DNA of 64,000 bases, taken from contig JALIGW010000014.1 in the NCBI GenBank assembly GCA_023053685.1, positions 17,269,308-17,333,307 of the forward strand. The letters run 5' to 3'. A program made the translations under genes and the position numbers. A model generated the notes under the pieces. It worked only from the letters and a program-made list of their open reading frames with translations, did not search any database and was not told the origin of the DNA. Of the stretch, positions 1 to 10,923 are shown piece after piece (within the stretch, counting starts at the first letter, position 1; every line of letters starts with the position of its first letter). This stretch comes from Diadophis punctatus similis. Lineage: Eukaryota; Chordata; Lepidosauria; Squamata; Dipsadidae.

Positions 1-461
1 GGAGGACCAAAGCCGGTTTCCTCTTCCTGTAACCTGGTTAGGTCAAGACAAAGACAACGACCCCTCCCCCAAGCAGGTTTACAGCATAGAAATTACTAGA
101 GCAGCAAATCTCAGGTTACATGGAAATGATCTTCTGAAATGTCTTTTGGAATTTTCAGGTTAATAATTCAGAAATCCCAAGCTTTGGACACACAAGGGGC
201 TAATATGAAAGCCACCTTATCAGATTGAGGGCCTGGTCCTGTCGACCTCTTTTGTTCTCACCTTAATTCCAAACACCAAAAATCCAACTGTGAGTCATTC
301 ATTCATTCAAAGGCTTCACCATGCAGAAGATATCCTTTCACTTTTCCCACTCACAATATTGATAGTAATAGTTAGGAAACTTATCAGGTTCTCTACAGTA
401 TGTCTTCCGTAGGATGTAGTGCCCAGAACTGGATGCAATATTCTTGGAGTATAGCCATAGA
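1..461. other. No recognisable feature
   Basis: Unique-looking AT-rich sequence. I see no coding frame, no SINE and no transposon end before the SINE fragment that begins at about 462. Confidence 0.5.
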
Positions 462-699
462 CTTCTGTACCGCTTCATAGTGCTTTACAGCCCTTTCTAA
501 GGGTTTATAGCAGGGGTCGGAAACCTTTTTGACTAAGAGAGCCATGAAAGCAAAAAATTTGGAAATTTATTTCAGTGAGAGCCATATACCGTATATTCCG
601 GCGTGTAAGACGACTGGGCATATAAGACGACCCCCAACTTTTCCAATGAAAATATAGAGTTTGGGATATACTCTTCGTATAAGACTACCCCTCCTACCA

Positions 700-1300
700 T
701 CTTTCTTTTTCTTTCTGTCTTTCTTCCTTCCTAAAATCTTTCTTTCTTTCTTTCTTTCCCTCTCACTTTTTTCTCTTCCTCCCACCCTTCCTCTTCTTCT
801 TCCTCTTCCTTCCTTCCTTCCTTCCTTCCATCTCTGGTCTTCCTTCCTTCCTTCCTTCCTTCCTTCCTTTCATCTCTGGTCTTCCTTCCTTCCTTCCTTC
901 CATCTCTGGTCTTCCTTCCTTCCTTCCTTCCTTTCATCTCTGGTCTTCCTTCCTTCCTTCCTTCCTTCCTTTCATCTCTGGTCTTCCTTCCTTCTTTCCT
1001 TCCTTCCTTCCTTCCTTCCTTCCTTCCTTCCTTTCATTCATCTCTGATCTTCCTTCCTTCCTTCCTTCCTTCCTTCCTTCCTTCCTTCCTTCCTTCCTTC
1101 CTTCCTTCCTTTCATCTCTGGTCTTCCTTCCTTCTTTCCTTCCTTCCTTCCTTCCTTCCTTCCTTCCTTCCTTTCTTCCTTTCATTCATCTCTGATCTTC
1201 CTTCCTTCCTTCCTTCCTTCCTTCCTTCCTTCCTTCCTTCCTTCCTTCCTTCCTTCCTTCCTTCCTTCCTTTCTTTCTTTCATCTCTGGTCTTCCTTCCT
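700..1300. repeat. TTCC minisatellite with CATCTCTGGT spacers
   Basis: Runs of CCTT/TTCC are regularly broken by CATCTCTGGTC or CATCTCTGATC, so the higher-order unit is a TTCC block plus this spacer. The long open frames on both strands (Phe-Leu-Pro-Ser and Lys-Glu-Gly-Arg repeats) are products of the repeat and not genes. Confidence 0.95.
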
Positions 1301-1396
1301 TCCCTTTTCTCTTCTTCCCTCTTTCCTAGCCCTCAGCACCACAAGATCCTTTTTCCCAAATGAAGAAAAGAGTGCTGGTGGCGGCTGCGGTCGTGC

Positions 1397-1805
1397 CGAG
1401 GGAGCGCGCGGCTGAGAGGCATCTCGCGCGGGGAGGAAACTTTGTCTGGCTTGGCTTCGAGAGCGAGCAAGCAAGCGAGAGCAGCGCAGCCACAGCGGGA
1501 AGGGAAGCAAGCAGCCTGCTCTGCCACTCAAGCCAGCGGCCGCCGGAAGCAACAAGGGCGTTAGGAAAAGAGAAGGAAAAGATAGAACTGAAGGAAAGAG
1601 TGCTAGCGGCGGTGGCGGCGCTCCTCCTTCTCTTTTCCTAACGCCCTTGTTGCTTCCGGCAGCCGCTGGCTTGAGTGGCAGAGCAGGCTGCTTGCTTCCC
1701 TTCCCGCTGTGGCTGCGCTGCTCTCGCTTGCTTGCTCGCTCTCGAAGCCAAGCCAGACAAAGTTTCCTCCCCGCGCGAGATGCCTCTCAGCCGCGCGCTC
1801 CCTCG
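1397..1805. repeat. Near-perfect palindrome, arms of about 180 bases
   Basis: Left arm 1397-1577 and right arm 1624-1805 are reverse complements with very few mismatches, around a spacer of about 46 bases. The arms are GC-rich and give the same apparent peptide on opposite strands. It lies inside the hAT element. Confidence 0.9.
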
Positions 1806-2456
1806 ACAGCCAGCTCCTGCCCGCGTCTCCCGCCTGCCTCTTGCCTTATGCCGCCAGCTGATGGTGGCTGCTGCAGCCTTCCCAGCAGGCGACTAGAGCA
1901 GGGCAGCATCGGAGCTCCAAGGCTCCTTCGGCCGCTTGGCTTATTTATTCAAACTATCCCACCATTAGGCACCACAGAAAAAGGGGGAGGTTGATACGGC
2001 CTGACAATTAACAGAGCGGCGGGACGACGCGCGAAGGGAAGCAAGAAAGCCAAGTCTACACTCTCACACAAAGCCCCTCAGCTGCCGCGCGTGCTCGGCC
2101 CCGGCCCCGCCCTCTCACCGCTTCACTCCCGCTAACCATTTCCTTGGTTTCCCAACCGTCTTTCCACACAAACTTCCCTCACGTGGCCCCATCAGCGGGC
2201 TCTCTTATTGGCCCACTGCTCAAGCAGCGGTAGTTGTCAATGTCGCCCCTCTTTCCACGTTGCTAACGTTCTCTCTGTCTGGGCGTTTAGTTACAGGGTT
2301 TTCGGGCAATGCGGAGTATCGAAGAACCGGGAGGATTTCACCCCTGCTGCGAGCCATATGCAATCATCAAAAGAGCCACATCTGGCTCGCGAGCCATAGG
2401 TTCCCGACCCCTGGTTTATAGAGTCCGCATATTGCCCCCAACAATCTGGGTCCTCT

Positions 2457-2745
2457 AACAGAATAATAGAGTTGGAAGGGACCATTGAGGTCTTCTAGTC
2501 CACTGTTCAGTTGTTCTCACTATCAGGATTTTTCTCCTGAATTCTAGGTTGGATCTCTCCTTGATAAGTTTCCAACTCTTATTTCTAGTCCTGTCCTTAG
2601 ATTGGTCTGACCAATCACACCAAGACAGGATTTCTCTTATTTTGACACTATGCTTCTGTTGGACAGTCTAGGACTGCATTTCCTTATTTTGAAGCTGTAC
2701 CAGAAAACTGGTTGATGTTCAGCTTGTGATCCACCAAGATCCAAG
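2457..2745 (-). repeat. CR1 LINE 3'-end fragment
   Basis: It begins with AGAATAATAGAGTTGGAAGG and continues with the block ending in CTAGGTTGGATCTCTCC, seen in several other copies here (4.66, 16.8 and 17.8 kb). No coding capacity remains. Confidence 0.7.
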
Positions 2746-2849
2746 ATCCTTACAGTACCTATTATAGTTGTCCACATCCTACAATTAATTATACCTTTGA
2801 TTTTTCCTACTAAAGTGTAGAACTTTGGATGTCTCAGCTATGTTAAACT

Positions 2850-3167
2850 CAGGGCTGGGTTCTAACTTACCTCACTGTTGGTTCGCTTCCTCCCGCGCCA
2901 TGTGGGTGCGCCTCATGGACGCACGTGCACTTCACGCGCGCATGCGCCATGCCGAAAAATCCATTTTTTTAAAAAAAAGCTGAAAACAAGATGGCGACCA
3001 CATGCACAGTGCTGGAAACTCGGCTCCTGCGCATGCTCAGAAGAAAAAAAAATGCAAAAAAAGATGGCGGCACCGACTGAACCGGGTCTTTGACATCATC
3101 ATGACATCATCAGCGGGTCATTACCGGTTCGGGCGAACCAGTCCGAACCAGGAGGAACCCACCCCTG
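2850..3167. mobile_element. hAT-like element (ACCGGTTC family)
   Basis: Ends CAGGGCTGGGTTC and GAACCCACCCCTG are flanked by GTTAAACT and GTTAAGCT (7 of 8 bases). The interior has CGCATGCGC, an A-rich run, ATGGCGGCACC and a GGTTCGGGCGAACC palindrome. It is related to the copy at 15620-16260. Confidence 0.75.
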
Positions 3168-3175
3168 GTTAAGCT

Positions 3176-4066
3176 ACTATTTAAAAGAGAGACTATCAGG
3201 CAGGAGAGATACCATGCAAACCCATCAGAATTCCAGCTGTCTGTTTTTGACTGCTTCATCAAGCCACAAAATCAGTGCAAATCAGCCAGATCCCACTTTT
3301 GGTATTCCATATTTAGCACAGAAGCAATACACCTACCAAAGAGATCATGTGGTCCAACAAAGTATTTCAGGAACAACTTTCTCTTCAAACTGAATACACT
3401 TGTAATTAAATCTGGCTGATTATTTGACTGCTGATTCAAAAAAAAAGGTGCTGTCATATTTCTAGCCAAGTTAGATTGTGTGTCATTGTAATGAAAAACG
3501 AACCCTTGCCACACTTCCATATCTACAGTACATCATGACATCTTGACATTGTTCCATCATATATCTTGGTCCTTCAACCAATGTTGAAGAGAGAAAGATG
3601 CTCCTTCCGATGTTTCTAAAATGATCATCATAATTCAATGCATCAGTCATGTCATTGATCTTAAGGTTGCTTGATTGATTCAGAGATAGCCTCTCACCTC
3701 CAATCTTAGCAGCCATGGGAAGGGGGTTGGTGATGACCTTGTTCTATGGCATACCAGCTTTCTCTGTGTGGAAAAATCCATTCTGGGGCAAAGGCATCAT
3801 TGGCACATCCAGACTCCGGACTGGGAAAATTTGAAAGGTCTCCTGAGTTTCTGAAAGGAATGTTCCCCACAAGCCTCTCAGTCAGCAAGGGCATTGTGGG
3901 AGCCAGGAAGTGCCACACAGACTTGGCATCCCTGGGGAAACAGTGGGGTTCATCAGTGGAGCCAAGTGCCGCCATGGCTTGACCGCTCTGATGCCAGAAG
4001 AGAGAGAGAGAGAGGAGGCCTGTGTACCCACGTGACTGCATCCAACAGTGCTGGTGGTCATTCCTG
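3176..4066. other. No recognisable feature
   Basis: Unique-looking sequence. Short open frames of 60-130 codons occur on both strands, but none shows a known domain, splice pattern or compositional signal. Confidence 0.4.
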
Positions 4067-4313
4067 ATAGCAATAGCAATAGCATTTAGACTTATATACC
4101 GCTTCACAGTGCTTTACAGCCCTCTCTAAGCCGTTTACAGAGTCAGCCTATTGCCCCCAACAATCTGGGTCCTCGTTTTACCGACCTCGGAAGGATGGAA
4201 GGCTGAGTCAACCTTGAGCCTGGTGAGACTCGAACTGCCAAATTGCAGGCAGCCAGCAGTCAGCAGAAATAGCTTGCAGTACTGCACTCTAACCTCTGCG
4301 CCACCGTGGCTCT
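4067..4313 (-). repeat. tRNA-derived SINE, full length
   Basis: On the plus strand it runs from the TAGCAATAGCAATAGCA tail through ACTTATATACCGCTTCACAG, CCCCCAACAATCTGGGTCC and CCTCGGAAGGATGGAAGG to the tRNA-like head ending GCGCCACCGTGGCTC. Read on the minus strand, the head has a tRNA-like A box and a B box with GTTCGAGTCTCACC, the internal RNA polymerase III promoter. The family resembles the Sauria-type reptile SINEs. Confidence 0.9.
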
Positions 4314-4654
4314 TCTGATCTTCCCTCAGCTACCAGTGAAAGCCCGGCAGAGACGGGAGGCATTCTCTGATGTGTTTTATGGAGGACAGGGCACAGCAGG
4401 ACAATGGAGAGCTAGGGGTGGAGGTACTGCAACCACACTCCATTGCTGGGCTCATGGCGCTTGGTATCCAGTCTTCTTTGTCCTTCAGATCAGGCAGGTC
4501 ATGAGAGGTCCCTTCATGAGGAAGACACCAGCCTTGAACTTCTGCCAGGTTAGGAGCAGTGGGAGCTACAGAACAGGTGAATGCTGAGCTGAGGTCACTT
4601 TCTTTTAAATGCAGGAAGGAATAAGTTCCTAAAGATGCTGCTCTACCTGTTCAA

Positions 4655-5640
4655 GGCTACCATACACAGAATAACAGAGTTGGAAGGGACCTTGGAGGTC
4701 TTCCAATCCAGCATCCTGCTCAATAGACCCTACACCATTCCAGACAAATGGCTGTCCAATCTCTTCTTGAATCTCTCCAATGATGGAGCCCCCACAACTC
4801 TGAGAGGGAAGCTATTCCATTGATCAATTGTTCTCACTGACCTGAAATTTCTCTTTAATTCTAGGTTGGATGTCTCCTTCTTAGCTTCCACCTGTTACTT
4901 GTCCTAGCCTCAGGTACTGTGGAGAATAGTTCAACTCCCTCTTTTCTGTGACAGCCTCTTAAATATTGGAAGACTGCTATCATGTCACCCCTAGATTTTC
5001 TCTTCATTGGACTAGACCAGTGATGGCGAACCTATGGCACGCGTGCCACAGGTGGCACGCGGAGCCATATCTGCTGGCACGCGGTCTCGTTGCCCTAGCT
5101 TAGCTTCAGTGCGCATGTGCGCGCTGGCCAGCTGATTTTCGGCTCACGCGGAGGCTCTGGAAGGGCGTTTTCGGCTCCGGAGGGCCTCCGGGGGGGGTGG
5201 GGGAGGGCATTTTCGCTCTCCCCAGGCTCTAGGGAAGCCTCTGGAGCCTGGGGAGGGCGAAAAACGGGCCTTCTGGGCCCACCAGAAGTCAGGAAATGGG
5301 CCCTTTCTGGCCTCCAGAGGGCCCCTGGGGGGGCGGGGAAAGCCGTTTTCGCCCTCCCCAGACATTGAATTATGGGTGTGGGCACTTGCACATGGGCGAT
5401 AGCACGTGTGCACGCGCTTTCGGCACCTGAGGGAAAAAAGGTTTGCCATCACTGGACTAGACATTCCCAGCTCACACATTCATCATATGTTTACACCTCC
5501 AGCCCCTTAATCTTCTTTGTTGCTCTTCTCTGCATTCTTTCTAGAGTCCCAATACCTTTTTTGTATTGTGTTGACCAGAACTGGTTGGAGTATTCTAAGT
5601 GTGGTCTCACCAATGCAGTATAAAATGCTCCTTATAGGAG
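4655..5640 (-). repeat. CR1 LINE 3' end, interrupted by a hAT element
   Basis: The CR1-type 3' end (AGAATAACAGAGTTGGAAGG, then CTGTCCAATCTCTTCTTGAA and so on) runs to 5009. It resumes at 5463 with the stretch that includes CCAGAACTGGTTGGAGTATT and ends near 5640. The hAT element at 5018-5454 sits in the gap. Coding frame is lost. Confidence 0.8.
5018..5454. mobile_element. hAT-like element (CAGTGATGGCGAACC family), 437 bp
   Basis: Ends CAGTGATGGCGAACCT and GGTTTGCCATCACTG, with GACTAGAC duplicated at 5010-5017 and 5455-5462. The GC-rich interior has repeated CTCCCCAGGCTC blocks. It is the same length as the copy at 42998-43434, so both derive from one deletion form. Confidence 0.92.
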
Positions 5641-5699
5641 ATGACCAGGCAGAGCCTGACGGTGGGATCAAATGCGTCATCAATTTGGAATAGGTAGGA

Positions 5700-5830
5700 T
5701 GTAATAAACATATTTCTCTCCTCATTCTCCTTCATGTAGTAAACATATTTATCTCCTCTTTCTCTTTCATGTAGTAAACATATTTATCTCCTCTTTCTCC
5801 TTCATGTAGTAAACATATTTCTCCCCTCCT
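5700..5830. repeat. 35-bp tandem repeat, about 3.6 copies
   Basis: The unit begins TAAACATATTTATCTCCTC and ends CTTCATGTAG. Three complete units and a diverged partial one follow each other with few substitutions. Confidence 0.9.
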
Positions 5831-5840
5831 TTCCTTTTAT

Positions 5841-7016
5841 TTTCTGGAAAACTAGGGAGGCTCCCTTCTGAAGCCTTTGCTACATGCCAGTTGTCTAGTC
5901 TGCATCTGTCTTCCAAGGCCATTCTCACATAGCATCACACAACCCAGAGACAGCCGGGATTCCTTCCCAAAGAGCAGGTACTCTGTTGTTGTTGTTGTTG
6001 TTTTGGCCGGAGAAAAAAGTTTGTCTCTTTTGGGAAAATGGAGCTGCTCAGTAGAACCACCTCTAGAAAGTCCCCTTGAAGCTTGCCTCTTCCTACCTCC
6101 TCCATGTGTTTGTGGGCACAGCGGTCTTTGGCCCTCCCTCCAAGTGCCAGCAACAGGGGAAGTTTCTCGCCTCTGAAGCCCACCCGCCGCCCCAGGCCCA
6201 AGTCTCTCAAAGGCACATATGTTGGCTCTGACTCAACAGCTGGGTCCCATCTGTTTGGGTAAAGGGGATGGGGGTGGGGAGGGCCAGGAAGAGACACCAT
6301 GGCAACCAGCACCTTACCTAGTCCTTTTCCGAAAACAGGTTTCACTTGAACCAGGAAACTTACGGAGGCGGTTGGGGAATGTCTGTGAATGCGCACAAGG
6401 TTTCAGAAAGCTGACCCCCCCACACACACACACATTTTGCAGCTGTTGTTAGTTTCCATCTGATTCCAGGGCTGCCGGCCCACCCCTCTGATGAATGCCC
6501 TCCCCGCTTCCTACCCCACGTGCTCAAAGTGGGCTTCACCAGGGAGTTTCTCTTGATCTGGGGAAGGGGTGTCTGGGAGTGCCTCCGTTTCTTTGTCCTT
6601 CTTTGCAGCCCCCTGACATCCCCCACCTCCCTTTCGCAGCCGTGATGACAACCACAGTGATTTTTCCCCCCACATGCACAGTTGTCTCTTGTTTTCGCCC
6701 AGGCTCATGACAGCCCCTGGTCTTCGGTTACATCCTCTTTCATCCTGGTCCCATTCAGGTTAGTCAGCAGCAGGGCTTCCAAAATAAATTTCATTCATTC
6801 AATCAGCAAAAGCAAAAGGGACACGTGTGCACGGAGGAGTTAATATTGTAACTTCAAACTTATTAACCATAATAATGATTAAAAGGGGGGAGGGGCGGGC
6901 AAATCCAGCAACAAAAGACTTCTTCAAATATCCTGATTCTTTTATATTATTTTCACGGACCACCTTTCAATAAATCTAAATATATGCTCTTGAAGATCTT
7001 GACTAATTGGCATCAA
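5841..7016. other. No recognisable gene or transposon
   Basis: It holds a short GTT repeat near 5985, an AC run near 6422 and otherwise unique-looking sequence. Open frames up to 153 codons show no family resemblance. Confidence 0.4.
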
Positions 7017-7024
7017 ATCTAAAC

Positions 7025-7159
7025 CAGGGGTCTCCAACCTTGGCAACTTTAAGCCTGGCGGACTTCAACTCCCAGAATTCCCCAGCCAGCAAAGCTGGCT
7101 GGGGAATTCTGGGAGTTGAAGTCCGCCAGGCTTAAAGTTGCCAAGGTTGGAGACCCCTG
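7025..7159. mobile_element. Palindromic hAT-like MITE
   Basis: Ends CAGGGGTCTCCAACC and GGTTGGAGACCCCTG. The whole element is one near-perfect inverted repeat centred on CCAGCAAAGCTGG. Flanks are ATCTAAAC and ATCCAAAC (7 of 8). The core is GACTTCAACTCCCAGAATTC. Confidence 0.92.
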
Positions 7160-7349
7160 ATCCAAACTACACATGTATCTATGGATTTCGAGTATATGGA
7201 GAATAATTGTACTGATAGAGTGAACAGGAAAATTCAATATAATAAATACATAATAGTGTATTCTTTAAAAAAAAAGAGTTCTTCAAATACGTCGATGGCA
7301 CGACTGAACAAGGGAGATGATGGGTCCAGTTCAGACAGAGACGTGACCA

Positions 7350-7640
7350 GTTCTCACACTTATGACTGTCACAGCATCCCCATGGTCACGTGATCAAAAT
7401 TCGGATGCCTGGCACCAGCGTGCATTTATGGTGGTTGCAGCCCTCCTGGATCACATGATTGTAATCCTTCCAGGGACCTTCCAGGCGGCCTCTGACAAGC
7501 AAAATCAATGAGGGAAGTTGGATTTCCTTAACGACGACGAGATTCATTTAACAACCATAGTGATTTGTTTAACACCTGTGGCAAAATAAGTCACAAAATC
7601 AAGCATGACTCACTTAACAACTGCCTTGCTCAGCAATGGA
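7350..7640 (-). repeat. Partial inverted-repeat DNA element (GTCCTCGACTTACGACC family)
   Basis: It carries the family's ATGGTCACGTGATCAAAATTC and CACTTAACAAC phrases, as in the copies at 30.5 and 62.3 kb, but lacks clean ends. Confidence 0.7.
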
Positions 7641-7915
7641 AGTTTTGGTGTCAATTGTGGCCGTGAGTCAAGGACTCTCTGTCTTTGATCTGTGTCCTTT
7701 CATCCAATGGAGACAGTCATGCCATCAGCTCAGAGGAGAAATGAGCACAACAGAGGGGGGGATGGGGGCAGGCCAGCAAGGATATGATACAAGAAAGGGA
7801 ATCCCCAGGAATTATATCCACCAGGAAGCCGAACATCGGTAATCTCAGAAAGACGTTAGATAGACGCAGGATATTTATAAGCATCATGATTGTTAAGAGC
7901 CAACATAGGTTTCTC

Positions 7916-8253
7916 TGTCACGATGTGAATATTGTCAGTTTATGCATCTCTATGTTCTACTGTGTTCTTGTATCTATGGTCAAGCTGACGTATGATATAT
8001 TCTAGTACGCATGTCTACATTCCTGAGGTCAACTCCTTTCCTTTTCTCATCGCCATCTCTACCGAAGGTAGAACTGTTTTATTTTCTTAGCCGATACAAT
8101 GTAGTCCTAATAAGAATTCTTTATTATTTTTCTACTGAAATAAATATTTTGTTTATTAGTATTTGAATCTCGGGCTTTATTTTCTAAGTAACAATGTCTT
8201 CAAAAGGGAAGCCCGATCCATCGCCTCTGAGGAGAGTAATTCTCTTCCTAACA
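7916..8253 (+). mobile_element. Solo LTR, 338 bp
   Basis: Starts TGTCACGATGTGAATATTG and ends TTCCTAACA (TG..CA), with TTCTC duplicated at 7911-7915 and 8254-8258. An AATAAA is present near 8139. It is related to the LTR at 9744-10074. A 5-bp duplication fits a Gypsy-type LTR retrotransposon, but the family is not proven. No internal region is present. Confidence 0.85.
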
Positions 8254-8328
8254 TTCTCAAGAAGAGCAACAAAGGTGATAAGGAGTCTGGAGGCTAAACC
8301 ACAGGATGAATGGTTGCTGGAACTAGAT

Positions 8329-8581
8329 CAGAGGTGGGATTCAGCAGGTTCTGACCAGTTCTGCAGAACCGGTAGCAGAAATTTTGAGTAGTTCGGAGAA
8401 CCGGTAAATACCACCTCTGACTGGCCCCGCCCCATCTATTCTCTGCCTCCCGAGTCCCAGCTGATCAGGAGGAAATGGGGATTTTGAAGTAACCTTCCCC
8501 TGCCACGCCCGCCACACCACGCCATGCCCAACAAGCCACAGCTACAGAACCAGTAGTAAAAAATGTTGAATTCTACCACTG
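8329..8581. mobile_element. hAT-like element (GAACCGGTA family)
   Basis: Ends CAGAGGTGGGATTCAGCAGG and TTGAATTCTACCACTG, with AACTAGAT duplicated exactly at 8321-8328 and 8582-8589. The interior has GAGAACCGGTAAATACCACC and a CACGCCC-rich block. Confidence 0.9.
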
Positions 8582-8601
8582 AACTAGATATGTCAAATCT
8601 A

Positions 8602-9660
8602 ACAAAGAGAATGATTAGGGGTGACAGGATAGCAGTCTTCTCTAATATTTGAGCGACTGTCACAGTAAAGAGGGGGGTCAATCTATTCTCCAAAGCACCT
8701 GAGGTCTTAATTCTCCTTTGTTGAAGAAAAAGAACCTAATGCAAACATATTTTCAACAGAATAGCATCTTCATTGCCAACTTGCCCTGAAATAATCTGGA
8801 ACACACCCTTTGATTAGATATAAACTTGATAACTTTATTTATTAGAAATAACTTACTCCTTTTTTATTTTCAAAATTTTGGAACTATGTTAGGAAGGGAC
8901 TCAACGTTTCATTAGACCAGAGAGAAGGAAATCTTTAGACTTGAGGTTCTTGACTCAAAAAGGCCTGTGAATAGATTTTTAGGGGGGTCATGCACTTGGA
9001 TGGGGGGAAATGCAACTATATTTTCACTAATCTGTAACTGAAATTTCAGTTACTTTTCATTCTCTGATGTACGTCGGCAACAAAATATTGTATGTCTCTA
9101 GACTCCAAAAATGTTTGTTGACCTCAATAAATATCACTATCTAAAACTATTAGATGAAAAACAGGCATTGCCCATGATTTAATGAATTAATAAAAAGCAT
9201 ATGTATCCTATATTATAGAACGGCTGTAAAATTGCCACATGTTAATATTGTGGCAAAAAGCAGGGATTAGTAAGCAAACATGAAATAATCGTATTTACTG
9301 CATTTACTTTAATAACATTTAAAGCAAAGCAAATTTAATTTTTTCCTTGATCTTGTCGGTATCTTTTTTCTGATCCTCATCACTTTAGGGATTGCTCAGT
9401 TCTCCTGCTCAGCTTCTTCTCCTAATATTCCATCAAAATCTTCCTGCCTCAAACATGAATTCATGATTCCCTGCGGTGTGTTTTGAAAGGAGAGAGAAAA
9501 GCGCTGACCTTCCTTTGAGGCATTTGAAGAATGCTCTTTTCTCGAGATGCATCACTCCGGGCTAACCAAGCCCAGCCCTGGTCCTCCCTAGACCTCCCTA
9601 GGCCTGCTCCAAGTTCTCCGAATTCTTCTTAATATAGAATACCCGGAATGGAACATGGCT
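8602..9660. other. No recognisable feature
   Basis: AT-rich sequence without a convincing coding frame or repeat end. Confidence 0.4.
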
Positions 9661-9743
9661 AAATGTCTAGGGAGATTCTCAGTCATCCAGGTCATGGTTG
9701 TCCCAAAGGTGCTTTTTTTTCAAGAGGCAACTGGACTTCTCAT

Positions 9744-10074
9744 TGTCACGGTGTGAATATTGTCAGTTGTATGTCTATGCAGGGTGATGCACCCCTATCT
9801 AATATTATGGTACATTCCAATACAAGCAGAACACATGATATGATGTTCATGTATGCATGTCCACATTCCTAAACCACCATTATTCCCTTCTGACTTGGCT
9901 CTTGACCTGAACGGTCGTGTTTCTTAGCAAAGATGTAATTATTCAGGATTTATTGTTTTTGTACTGAAATAAATATTTTCTATTAGACTTTTAATCTCGG
10001 ATTTATTTCTAACTGTCTGAATTCCACATAAAGATCCAAATCGCCTCTATGAGATCTTATTCTCATTCTTAACA
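9744..10074 (+). mobile_element. Solo LTR, 331 bp
   Basis: Starts TGTCACGGTGTGAATATTG and ends TTCTTAACA, with CTCAT duplicated at 9739-9743 and 10075-10079. An AATAAA lies near 9970. It belongs to the same family as the LTR at 7916-8253, but the two point the same way 1.5 kb apart with different target duplications, so they are separate insertions. Confidence 0.87.
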
Positions 10075-10127
10075 CTCATGCAAGAAGCTTCTTCAGCTCC
10101 CTTCCATTCCCCACCATTCAGTCAAAG

Positions 10128-10161
10128 CTGAAGAAGCTTCTTGGATGAGAAGCGAAACGTC
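10128..10161 (+). ncRNA. Hammerhead-like motif in retroelement remnant
   Basis: CTGAAGA (10128-10134) is followed by one base, a 6-bp hairpin GCTTCT / AGAAGC with a 6-base loop, then GAAAC (10154-10158) and GTC. CUGANGA, helix II, GAAA and NUH are the hammerhead core. The extra unpaired base before helix II and weak helix I make activity doubtful. Confidence 0.4.
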
Positions 10162-10385
10162 TTCAAAGAAAAACCAGAAAGTCCAGTTGCCTCTTGAAAA
10201 AAAAAACACTTTTGGAATGGGACAATTTTCAAACAGGAGCTGACCAAAACCTAGTCAGGTAGAATATGATGATATGTTGATGCCACCACAAGTTGCATTC
10301 GCCTTTTTTGCAGCCATATCACAATGCTGATTCTTCTTCAGTTTGCAAGCAAGTAGCATTCCAAGACTGTTTTCACTAAAAGCAG

Positions 10386-10787
10386 TACAGATAATCCTCC
10401 ACTTGTGACCGCAATCGAGCCCAAAATTTATGTTGCTAAGTGAGACATTTGTTAAGTGAATTTTGCCCCATTTTACGGTCTTTCTGGCCACAGTTGTTAA
10501 GTGAATCATTGCAGTTGTTAAGTTAGTAACATGGTTGTGAAATGAATCTGGCTTCCTTATTGACTTTGATTGTCAGACGGTCACAAAAGGTGATCACGTG
10601 ACCCTGGGACACTGTGACCGTCATAAATATGAGCCAGTTGCCAAACATCTGAATGTTGATCACGTGACCAGGGGGATGCTGCAACGGCCGTAAGTGTGAA
10701 AAAATGGTCATTGGTCACTTTTCTCAGTGATGTTGTAACTTTGAACGGTCACTAAATGAACTGTTGTAAGTTGAGGACTGCCGGTGT
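10386..10787 (+). mobile_element. Inverted-repeat DNA element (GTCCTCGACTTACGACC family)
   Basis: Left end near CAGATAATCCTCCACTTGTG and right end GTAAGTTGAGGACTGCCGG. The interior has TTAAGTGAAT repeats and two CACGTGACC sites. The clean copy at 39865-40263 gives the family ends. Confidence 0.75.
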
Positions 10788-10923
10788 CAAGCCAGGTATC
10801 TCCCATCATATACCAGTTCATTTGATTTTTTTTTTCAAAATGAAGAAGTTTGCATTTGTTGTTATTACATTTTTTAAAAAGCTGGTTTCGACTACAACTC
10901 AAGAATCTTGAATACATCCACAC

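Larger units (their letters stand above)
511..2413. mobile_element. hAT-like DNA element, 1.9 kb, 8-bp target duplication
   Basis: Terminal inverted repeats CAGGGGTCGGAAACCT and its complement AGGTTCCCGACCCCTG bound the element. GTTTATAG is duplicated at 503-510 and 2414-2421. It contains a degraded CCGTATATTCCGG-type motif near 590, a TTCC minisatellite (about 700-1300) and a large palindrome (1397-1805). I see no transposase frame, so it is non-autonomous. The 8-bp duplication and short CAGGGGTCGG ends are hAT hallmarks. Confidence 0.85.
462..2456 (-). repeat. tRNA-derived SINE split by a hAT element
   Basis: The SINE tail half (462-510) and a further part (2414-2456, with the conserved GCCCCCAACAATCTGGGTCC core) belong to one minus-strand copy. 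It was interrupted by the 1.9-kb hAT element at 511-2413. The 8-base GTTTATAG flanking the insertion is part of the SINE itself. The tRNA-like head is missing. Confidence 0.8.
9666..10230 (-). repeat. Fold-back retroelement remnant split by a solo LTR
   Basis: Two inverted copies of the same 3'-end sequence flank the LTR at 9744-10074. TTCAAGAGGCAACTGGACTT near 9718 pairs with its complement near 10178-10200, and CAAGAAGCTTCTTCAGCT at 10081 pairs with AGCTGAAGAAGCTTCTTG at 10126. The family (ATGAGAAGCGAAACGTCTTC) is widespread in vertebrates and I suspect it is Penelope-like. The right part holds a hammerhead-like core (10128-10161). Confidence 0.65.

Noticed and set aside
820..1300. CRISPR-like alternation of repeat and spacer
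   Set aside because: The units are TTCC microsatellite blocks with a constant spacer, in a vertebrate genome.
1280..1994. Two identical apparent proteins on opposite strands
   Set aside because: They come from the two arms of the palindrome inside the hAT element.
4067..4313. Possible tRNA genes at the SINE heads
   Set aside because: The A and B boxes belong to SINE copies with the shared body and TAGCAATAGCA tail; no cloverleaf tRNA is encoded.
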